A stretch of DNA of 64,000 nt. Source: Cynocephalus volans. Lineage: Eukaryota > Chordata > Mammalia > Dermoptera > Cynocephalidae. The position numbers and the translations under genes were made by a program. The notes beneath the pieces were generated by a model, which had not been told where the DNA came from, ran no database searches, and saw only the letters and a program-made list of their open reading frames with translations. The stretch lies in assembly GCF_027409185.1 (NCBI RefSeq), contig NC_084463.1:65333852-65397851 (forward strand), in the 5' to 3' direction. Below are positions 1 through 10,200 of this stretch, one piece after another (within the stretch, counting starts at the first letter, position 1; every line of letters begins with the position of its first letter).

Positions 1-829
1 GTCCTCTTTCCTAAATAACCCATCATTTTCCTTTAGGACAAAAGTTCACTACACAAGAAGCTTTCTTACACATAGCTTTCTTCACATCTCTCTTCTCCTA
101 CTTACTTGTTCCTTTCTAGCAACAATATTAAATTAGCCTCATTTATCTAAAAAGTGCATAATCAAAAATCATTCTGTTTTAGGCTGGGTTTAAAACTTAA
201 ATTTTAAAAACCTCTAAAAGAGATGAATATAATCCTCTTTGACCAGTAAACCCAGGCAAAAATGTACGCTGATAATTCTGAAGACATTTGTCATAGCAGT
301 CTGATTAAAAAAAAAAAAAATAGCTTTCTAATCTTTTTTTTTTCTTCAGTTTCTGTTTTTTTTACTCTTCTAATTTTTTTTCTTCAGTTTCAGTTTCAAA
401 TGACTTTAGGGTTAAATTCTCAAGTATTTACATATAGCTAGGAGTGGGTGAATTGTATAAGAAAAACAAAGTATCCAAGTGGCCTTGATTCTTTTAATAG
501 GTTTCTCTTAAACAGTAAGTTTCTGTCTTAACTCTTGCAGAACTGTGTGCACAGATAGACAAATTTTCTCCAGAGACTTAGCCAATTATAGCTGTCAAGA
601 TCATAGTTTGTTTCTCAAACTTGCCAAGAGAAACTCACAAAAAAAAAAAATTCTTTTTAGTCATTGGATTTTTAATGATCAAATGGTACAAACGTAGTTA
701 GTTATTCAAAACCAAACAGACAGAGCTTTCCCAAATAAACAAACAAAATGCTGGCTTCGGTATCCTCGAGTCATTTCTCACATCCAAAATGTTACCTTTA
801 ACAACAACAACAAAAATAGTGTAGAACTC
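1..829. other. AT-rich non-coding stretch
   Basis: No gene or confidently recognised repeat is visible here. The sequence is AT-rich with short A and T runs (around 310-360 and 640-655). The right part, from about 440, may be decayed internal sequence of the retroviral relic that starts at 830, but I cannot show this. Confidence 0.4.
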
Positions 830-1420
830 CCAGTGAGACTTAGCAGCTCAGAGCCTGTCAATCCCTTACTAGAGCTGCCTTCCTTCACCAAACAAAAGGC
901 AGAGAATTGGTGGTTAACACCACTGCTGCAAAATCAGAAGAAGTCTCAAAAAATCCCATCCATGGGGTTTCCCTACCACAGGCAGCTGGCACCCATGGGT
1001 GGACCCAGCCTCACTCCCACGGCATGAACAGGTAAGCCCTAGCTTGCTCCTGCTGCCAACTGCTCTGTTCATTGCGGGGCTAGGCCACCGGGAGCACTCA
1101 GCTCCTGGCTTGGCTCACCAAAATTTGTTACCAGGAACAAGTCTGGCTGCTTCCCCCAAACAAAAATCCTGGCTTGGCTTGCCAAAATCTGTTACTCCAG
1201 GACATTCAGCTCCTGGTTGAGGCTCGCCAAAGTCTTGTTACCAAAACCAAGTCAGGTTTCCTGCACCCTAACAAAGCAAGCCACCTGAAAGTCAAATGTT
1301 GTGGAAAATGGTAGTCAGATTTTATTCAGGAATACCGGGGACCAGAGGAGAGATATTAGGCTAACCCGTCTCTCTGGTAAACCTGAAAAAGACCAGCCAG
1401 AGTAAAACAATCTGTTCTTA
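830..1420 (-). mobile_element. ERV1-type relic: 3' end of LTR plus leader (copy A)
   Basis: Read on the minus strand, about 1420-1297 is the end of an LTR related to the copies at 16985-17570 and 22392-25405. It shares the region around AGGCTAACCCGTCTC (plus: taggctaacccgtctctctgg) and the ATTTTATTCAGGAATACC block. Below 1297 comes a retroviral-type leader. It matches the leader of the 16.7 kb copy through a GTGGACCCAGCCTCACTCC-like block and a GAGTGCTC/CCTAGCC block. The leader contains a TTTTGGYRAGCC unit three times. No gag, pol or env frame survives. The ERV1 assignment rests on general layout and is moderate. Confidence 0.6.
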
Positions 1421-3054
1421 GTACCTAGCATGAATGATTAATAAATAAGCAATGAAATAATCCAAGAATGAATTCAGAATCATTATTCATAGTACTAAAA
1501 ATATATTTGCAGACTGAAAGGCAGAACATCTCAAATCATGGTGGCAATCCTCACAAATTACCTTAAATATGTATAAATTTAAATTGGTCATCTAGAGTTA
1601 TTTCAGGGAGTCCCATATGAAGCTTAGACCAAAAGTATTTTTTTGTCATTCTCAGCCTGCAATTTAGATAGGATTGCTACTGATTGCCTGTTCTCTACAG
1701 TAACTGGCTTATTTAGGTGTTATTATTATCATTAATTTATGTTGAGATTCTCTGATTCATAGTTAAGAACTGTTTACATTTGGGACTCATAATTCTTTGT
1801 TGGGGGTTGTGGGGGGGTGATGCTGGCTATGCCGTGTAGGATTTGAGCCAAATCCCTGTCTCTACCCTTAGATATCGGTACTAACTATCATTTGTGACAA
1901 CCAAAACTGTTTCCAAACATCAATAAATATTCCCTGGAGGGAAAAATTACCCCCAGTTGAAATCTTTTCCATAGAATTGGAAAAAAATACATATGATATA
2001 TTTATAAGATCCTTAAAGTAGTTTAGACATACTACCTGGTTCTTAAATTCTAGAACATAAAAGGCAGCAACGTAAGATTCTCAGGAGATTTGTGTGTAAA
2101 AACATAAGCATACTGGTGAATAAGTAATATTGAGAAAGAAAAATACAAATAAATTAGTTAGTCACAGTCTAGCCAACCAATTTGTAGAAATAGATATGAT
2201 TTTTTGATCTATGCAAAATTACAGAGAAGTGTTTAAGGATAGCATGTAAGGAGGAAATAACAGCCTCTACAATCTGTTCTTACCTGGTGCTTGAAGAAGG
2301 TTGTTACTACAGATTAAGTGAGGAATGATGTCTTTGTACTCTGAACATTTGCAGAGGCATTGCCTCCTTCACTTGATATGAGAAGCTTCCATGACCCACT
2401 CTAGCTTTCTGGAAACTGTGTCAATCTTCCAAGCACAAAACTACAAAAGTCACAAGACTTTTTCTCGATCATCATTTTCTGAGCCTTGCATCACATTTCT
2501 TTTCCATTAGTGTGATTTGTTTTCTTAATAGAAATGGGGTAATGCAGTGTTAGTAGTGGGTGTTTCCCAAATAACTTTGGAAATGGACTGCAGGTGAGGG
2601 GAGGGATGAATTCCAAGTGGCTGGGAATAAACAAGCGCATGAATGAATAAATAATCTTTCTCCAAGATTGGAAGGAAGGAAGGAAGGAAGGAAACAATTC
2701 CCATTGATCCCATTTCCTCATCACAATCACATTTCCGTCCTCATTCAGTTTTCTGTGGATTTTCTGCCCATCTTTCACAAAGTATCTTATTTCTAATTTT
2801 CTCAAGCAAGAAAACAATTAACTTAAGCTCCGTCTTTAAACCAAAAACATGCTTGTAGATTTCTGATCCTCAAAAATTTGAAAGGTTTAGAGGTCTCAAA
2901 GACCAATTTGTATTAGGTGACTGGCCTGTTTCCTTTTTAAGGAAACCTCAAATGAATACCAATAATGGGAAATCAAATCCTATAAAGTCACAGAAATTTG
3001 AGACATCAAATGAAAAAAAAAATCTGTTGAATAAAATTTATAGGAGGCCATTAA
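1421..3054. other. Non-coding, no recognised feature
   Basis: Nothing gene-like is seen. The only clear item is a short GGAA tandem repeat at about 2669-2692. Translated frames here are short and overlap on both strands, as expected by chance in AT-rich DNA. Confidence 0.4.
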
Positions 3055-3472
3055 TGTGGACTGAGCTCCTGCATTAAGCCTCAACAGACCAAACTAAAAT
3101 GGAGTCATTATTGTTAATGTTCCACATCACTAAACCGAATCTAAGTTCCTTAACTAACCTTCTGAGAAATCAGGAGGGATAAGGTAATAGTCGAATGTAC
3201 GAACAGGCCATTTTTAGCCAGCATGATAAGGAAGTTCTCTGTGCTTTAATTCTTACAAGAAGAATAACTGAACGAATCTGATGTTAATCAATCCACTTTT
3301 TATATTATGCTGTTTCCTTGTTCCTGGTCAAGCTACCTTATAAAAACAAACAGTTCTGCCATTTCTAGCACAGCACCTCTCTATTTCTCAATGATATGCT
3401 GATCAATTCATGAATCATGAATAAAAGCCAATTAATCACTTAACTAAATTTGTTGAAATTTGTCGTTCAGCA
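3055..3472 (+). mobile_element. Probable solo LTR, class I ERV type
   Basis: The block begins TGTGGACTGAGC and includes a TATAAAAA box near 3340. An AATAAA polyadenylation signal lies at 3420-3425, and the block ends near 3472. Length of about 420 bp and the order U3, TATA box, polyA signal fit a solo LTR in plus orientation. I cannot name the family, and no target-site duplication was established. Confidence 0.45.
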
Positions 3473-5829
3473 TATCTGAGCATATAATGAAAAAACCTAA
3501 AGAGACATGAGGAAATTTGACCAAAATCACACACACATCAGGAGTTGAGCAGAGAACAGAAATAACACTTTCTGATTGAAAAACAGTATAGTTACCATGA
3601 TCTCATAACAGTAACATTATTTCAAATAATCCCGAATCTTTGGTCACTAGCAATGAATAAAAGGAAAGCTGATAGGAAGACACCACATTCCTCTCTAAAT
3701 CCAAAGGCTCCTCAGCTAGAGTTAGTTACAATGATAAATTAAGTAATGCTGATAAAATTGAGGGGGCATGGGAAACACTGCATTTATGTTATTTTCATTT
3801 ATTTGCTTTATTTCGCCACAAAGAGGTTTTTTGTTTTTGTTTTTTTTTTCCTACTACCTTTAATTAATCTTAGTTCCTTCGTTTCTCATGTTCCTTAAAG
3901 TGTCCTTTATGTTAGGGGGTTCTCAGGATTTCATCATTGACTACATTCTCTTCTCACATTGTGCATTATCTTATTTACAATTTCATCTCCTTGGTATTAT
4001 CTCACATATGCTTCATTCTCCATATCAGCTTTTATTTTTATTTCTATAAAGAATTAAATTTCTGCCAAAAAGAGGGCAAACAAGTAAACGAATAAACCCT
4101 TTTGAGCATGGGAACAAGGGGAGTCCCCGATTTTTTATGTAACTTGCAAGGTTCCACGTAATCTCACCTTTTTTTTTTTACTTCTCCACCACAGGTATGT
4201 CCCATATGCTAATAATTCCAATGTAGGTCATCAAAACTAAAGATTTAGAAAGTAAAAAGAATAAATATCTCCAGAAGTATGATTAGAATAAGAAATTCTT
4301 GGTTTAATAGCAGAGAAAATTTGCCAAATAGATACACATTTTCCTCCTCTTTCAAAACCAAAGGTAAATCTTAAATACCCATAGAAGCAAATTCTGCCTG
4401 TACGTACAAGTAAATCCATGCTAAATAAGAATATTAGCTATAACATTTCTTTGCAAAAAAGAAAAATATCGGTAGCAAGGCGATATTTAGGCTGAAATGG
4501 CTGTTGCTTGTTGAAATTTTGGTGTCAATGGAGAGAGCTCAGAAGCCTTAGGTGTAAATGAAGAAAGCATTGGGTTGAAGGCCCAGAAAGTGAAATTCTA
4601 CAATCTGAGATCACTTGAAGTGCAGATAGTCAAAAAGAGCTTGTGATGAACTCTCTCCATTAGCTAATAAAGATTTGTATGAAATGCACTGGAGGAGGAG
4701 AGTAAAGGTTAACTATGGAATCTAGGTGGTAGGGGTGGAAAGAATAAGGGAATATTACTGATATGTATTTTCATAATTTGCATAATCATTACTGTTTAAT
4801 CATCCATTTAACAGATTTTTAAAAGAGTAAGATGTCCCTTGCCACATGACCTTTAGTTAGCCAGACATGGGCAGGTGAATAATCCTCAACTTAGTAATGG
4901 AGAAAAGCAGAGTTTACTCATCCTTGAATACCCATTCCTGGTTCTAACTCAAAGAAATATAAAGATCATCTTATCTTCACTGAACACAACCTCCTGGGGG
5001 TATTTCTCTGCTGTGCCTGTTGTTTGATCTTTTTTTTCCTACTAAAACAAAAAAAAGAAAAAGAAAAAGAAAAATCTTTGTTTATCCAGCACTCCCAGCC
5101 ATGCCCAGGCTTAAAACAATAGGTTTAGGGTTTACTCTGTGTTAGATACTAGGATAAGCTTTATACTTGCATTATGTAATCTGACTGTCACCAACAGTCA
5201 TTGAAATGTTTGTTGATTACCTACATTATTTCATCTGAGAATCAACACACAGCAAAGTCAAGATCACAGATTTTGGAGACCAGTCACATAGTTCAAATTG
5301 TTTAAATTCTTCCTGGCTTAGTTTCTTTATTGTTATCATTGGATTATAGGGTTTTTTATATTTAAAGCATATAGAACACATTTATATGTAAGATGCATGA
5401 CAAATGCTCGATAAACATAAGCTCTGTAAGCTCTTATTATTGCTAGGAATGACAGATGATGAATCTGTGGCAAATATAATTAGGTGACATGTTCAAGGCC
5501 ACACAGCTAATACTCATTCCCAGGAATGGCAAACAGCAATGTCTACCAAACTTCAGATATTCTTTTTTAATTAACAAGCATTTGTTAATTTCGGCAATAT
5601 TTTCAGGAAGTGTATTTGGTGGAGGAAATACATTGGTGAATATATAGTTAAGTGTGTCACAGAACAACTGAAACAAAAATCAACAAATTATTGTATCATG
5701 GTGAAATGGGAACAGAGAGTAAGGGCACATATTTGTATTTCATCCTTCCATCTCATCTTTCATAACCTGGGGGATGGTCTTAAATTAAGATAAATAAATT
5801 AAAATAAATAATGCATGGACACCATGACT

Positions 5830-5831
<2 letters not shown>
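3473..5831. other. Non-coding with MIR-like relics
   Basis: No gene is seen. About 5290-5420 resembles a plus-strand MIR, with the loss-prone tail ATGCTCGATAAACATAAG. About 5443-5515 resembles a minus-strand MIR core, with the block AAGGCCACACAGCTAAT. Both are old and diverged. Confidence 0.4.

Positions 5832-5900
<69 letters not shown>
5832..5900. repeat. (AC)n microsatellite, about 34 units
   Basis: An uninterrupted AC dinucleotide tract of about 69 bp, flanked by CATGACTGTA and CGCATCTAGC. A pure tract this long is expected to vary in length between individuals. Confidence 0.97.
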
Positions 5901-5901
<1 letters not shown>

Positions 5902-5904
5902 GCA

Positions 5905-6620
5905 TCTAGCCTTGATGCTGATAGTCTCTTTACTCCCAGCTTCTCAACACACTAACAGGTGTTTCTGAATACAGTGGAAAATTGATTCGGTTTGAAATAG
6001 CCTTGTGTAATTTAATCAGTTTTTTACATCAACCGCAAATCCTGAAAATTTATACTATTCAATTAATACTCCTATCTTTAATAGCAAAACTACTCCTTTC
6101 AAATAATTGTCTTATTTATTTATTAATTTAATGATTCAAGTAACTGTTAACTTTTCAATATGTAGCAGTCATTTTGTTATCTGCAGGGACTCTGGCAGTG
6201 AATATAATAGACTTACTTCATATTTTGGCATTTATATTATCATAAAAGTTAAAGAAAAGAAAGGCTGTTCTGGGATCATAAAAACAAAAGTCAATCCTTG
6301 TCCTGAGGGTCAGAGGTAGTTTTCTATAATATGTATGGTTGCTTCTTTTTTTCCCTGAGGGTGATACAACTGTAGGATTTATTATATCAATAAGAGAGAG
6401 AAGAGGTCAAACTGACATGTGTTTTGTGGATAACCAGGTCTGTCTAAATGTGCAAACCCCATTAGATCGTTAAATTGGAATTGTACAACCATGCATGTGT
6501 GTAACCTCAGCAAGCTCACAAAACATGTAAGCAACCACAGCATATATTCTCGATAATGGGATGCAAAAGATGATTTTAATTAAAAGAAAATGAGCCAACA
6601 CAATTTTTCACTTCATACAT
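5905..6620. other. Non-coding flank 3' of the TRIM gene
   Basis: No gene or repeat recognised. Minus-strand ATTAAA hexamers (plus: tttaat at 6575-6580 and 6625-6630) are candidate polyadenylation signals for the TRIM transcript, whose stop codon is at 6761-6763. Confidence 0.35.
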
Positions 6621-6760
6621 TCTATTTAATAACAATAAAATGAGGTTATATTAAAGGAGAGAAAACAATACAGTCAAACATTATTGATTTGCTTCAACTG
6701 AGAAGGGCTCTTTCAGATATGGAATTCCCAGACAACATCTGGTTTCTGACTTATGCCTGA

Positions 6761-7254
6761 TCATGTGTGGCCAGTGCAAAAAAAAGGCCTGACAGGGAAA
6801 TTGAGAGAGCCAGTGGGGTAATTCCATATGAGGGAACTCTTGGCAACATCCACAAAACTCACACTTCTACTCTCAAAATCAAGGAACACACCAACCCGGC
6901 CCAGAGGTTTCTTTATGTAATGATAAGTCACTGGGGGGGTGGTCAAGACAGTGTAATGATTATCCTCCCTCACACACAGAAGAAGAAATGTGTCCCCAGA
7001 TTCAAGCATTTTGCCAGTGTTTCTTATCCAGGAATCTTTACAGACTCCTAGAGCCCAGTCCCAAGAGTTGTCCACATCCAGCTCCCAGTAATGTTTTCCA
7101 GAGGTGAACCTCTGAGCTCCCCATGCAGCAAAATAGTTAGATCTGTCAGAATTCAAAGAGGCATCTTGATGGTCATGTCTAAACTTCAAATTTCTCACAT
7201 CGTCAAAAAAACTGATATTGTGATTGGTTATTTCATTATCGAAGAAAATTTCCA
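6761..7254 (-). CDS. TRIM43: TRIM terminal exon: PRYSPRY (residues 282-445)
   Basis: 494 nt after a TTTTTCCACAG acceptor (plus: ctgtgg from 7255). It holds the PRY part (residues about 283-330), the SPRY hallmark W338-ELDV-342, W348-ALGVC, and [12 protein letters not shown] at 398-409. It ends [12 protein letters not shown] and TGA at 6763-6761. The exon is complete: all three signature SPRY blocks (LDV-type, WALGV-type and LGVFLD-type) are present, so the ligand-binding domain is not truncated. Confidence 0.93.
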
Positions 7255-10200
7255 CTGTGGAAAAAGAATATTCTAGTCAAGATAAAAATAAAATCATGCA
7301 TGAAATAAGAAAATCTACCTAGAGTGTCACTAAGAAAAACAGGTCAGGTCCACAAAAGCAGTTCTGGCTGAAAAAATATCAGATTCATGTGCTACCTGTT
7401 AACCTATAGAAGGAACCCATACCTAAACTCAATAGAAAAAAAAATCTAAAAAATTCAGAGATTATAAAGGGAAGGGAAGTCATGCCTACTTCTCCCTGGT
7501 TACTTTTTACAGAACATGAAAAACTGGAGACTTGTGTATTGCTGCAATTCCATGGCAACAAACCTTACCCTCCCTGCAGCTTTGGGGGATGTGGAGAGAG
7601 AATATCAATGTGAGACCTATAAAATGGTGATCGCCTTGCTGGTGTTATTATGTGCTAGTTAATTTACACTTAAGAACAAAACCTGAATATGGCTTTAAAA
7701 GCGGTTTCTTACTAGGAATTTTCTGCCTTTTCTCCTGCTTCCGTGATGCCTAATCTCCCTCTGCCTGCGGGGACCCTCCAGGTTTGGATGTACCACGGAA
7801 CTCTACTCCTGCCTCATCGACCACCAACTTTATTTTGGTTGTTCACAAAATATTACTTGTGCAGTATGTTTATTCACCTATTTTTCTCATCATATACATT
7901 GTACTTCATGTTGTTTACAAATTCAATTACTAAGAAATTTTTTAGGAAAAATATTTGCATATAGAACACCCTATCATCAATATTAATTGTGTTTAATTTG
8001 AAATTGGAAATTACTGAATAAATGTGCAGTTCTATACAACTCATTGAACATCTGACATGTTATCAAAGAGTGATTCAAAGACTCAAAGGGCCATTTTTCT
8101 GTTTCTTCTTTCTCTATATATGTAATTCATTACAGGTCTGAATGACATTTATTTTTTCACCAGCTCTCTTTCAGTTTTGTCCATATTATCATAGTACAAA
8201 TAGAACTATAAACACTCATACTACTCACAGGCTTCTCTCTTCTCCTAAAAGAAAGATCAATAGAGGGGGAAATACTGGCTAGAGACAACTGTTACTGAAG
8301 CACAATTTATGCAGTCACGTCACACCAGTGGCTGCCACTCACCTCGGAAGTGGTCAAACCTGTTTATCAGCCCGGTGATGGGTCTTAAACTGAGCTCTGG
8401 ATTCACAGGCTGGGGCATGTGCTGCTGCACAGACTCACTCCTGGAAGAAGGAGAATTAAGTTAATCTTTTGGGTGCCAAATATTTTATCCTAGTGCTTAA
8501 GAAAAGACATAAACATTCAACTGAAAATACTATATCAAAACTCCTTTCTGATATTTCAGTTACCTCCACAAACATCTTATAGGACTGCACTATTCTTCCA
8601 GAATCTTTCTTACATTTCTCTATGCTTACCTGCTTTCATCCCCCTGATTCTCAGAAGTTCTTGCCTCTCTTGCCTACGAGCTGGGAAAAACTAGTCCATG
8701 CACTTCAAGATGTTGAATCCTAAAAACATAGGCAGCTATTTCCTAGCAACTTCTGCATTAAGCCTTTAATGCATAACTCTGAGCCACAGGGCAGGGAGTC
8801 AAGACTAACTTCTGATAAAGAGGCACAGGGAATTATACACTCAGTAAAACACACAAATACTTGGACACATGAACAAACAATATAATCTAATGTATAACGG
8901 CTTCAGTTGTTTAGAAAGAGCTTGAGATCTTTCATAGCCCTCATATTACCCCTGTTTACATTGAAAGCCAAACTTACCTTGTTAGTAGGTCTCCTAAATC
9001 CTGTAAAAAGAAAAAAAAAAAGCTATGAGTTCTCTTCAGAAATTGGGCATTCTGACTGCTCAGTCTTTGGGTTTTGAAAAGCTAAGAAAAGTTTCAATCA
9101 CAACCACTCTCCAAACCTTCTTCTAAATATTCTAAATTCACCCTTTCCCTTTCTAAATAATAAACCCAGTACAAACATACTGACAGAATCTAAATTCTTA
9201 ATAAATTCCAAACCCTTAGGGTGAAAAAAAAGAGAAGGAGGTGGGTAGCAACCATAGTAACTGTGCGTAGCTGCAAAAATTACCTGTCTACCAAACGTTC
9301 TTTCTAGGGGTTATCTCTAAAGACTGATGTATTTCAAAATAAGAGCAATTCAGATATAGGGCATCCAAAGAGAATAAGAAAGTAAATGGGAACTTTTCCC
9401 AAATGTTCCCATATTATCTATTGGATATCCATGAATAAGTCGTTCTTTTCTCGTTATTAGAACAAGGTATATAAGAATTATAGAAGGGAATCTTCTCTGG
9501 GGAAAGTGTTCACAATTATATACAGCTTTATTGTTCATGGTTAAAAGTTACAGTATCTCTACTATGCCTAGTGAGAAAATGACCTCCACCACAGATGCAG
9601 GAGATGAGAAAATATATTTTTGGTACCAAATAAACAATGGATGTTAAAGGTATGAACCTCAGCTAAAAGAAATTCTTACCTGGAGCAGCTCCTTGTCTGG
9701 TTTATGGCACATTTTCATCAGTTCCTCATACATTTCTTTTAGGTGTCTCCACTTTTCAACCATTTGGGCTTCACTTTTCTTGAGCTGTTGTAAAATGTGC
9801 CAGCCTTCCTTTTTCAGGTTCTCTAAATATTCTTTTTCTTCCCCATAGAGAACCGGATGTAGCTTCCTATACTCAGCCCTGGTCATCTGTCTGCGCAGAT
9901 ACACGTAATCCTGTAAGGAAATGGATTTTGTTGATCACATATTCAGGCAACCTTTAACCTCCTCCACTTAAACTTAAACCATATATGTTTTTCCTTGGCT
10001 AATGGTTTCTATTAATCAGCCACAGATACCATAAATTCACCTCCTCCCAATTTTTGGAATCCACAAAATTCATCTCTCTCTTTTCCTCCTTCATTTATGT
10101 TTCTCTCTTTATTAACAACACAAAGAAAGTAATCATTCTTTCCTCAAAACACTTTTATCCTCTTCATAAGTTTCTGAGACACCTGGAAAATTGCCTTCCA

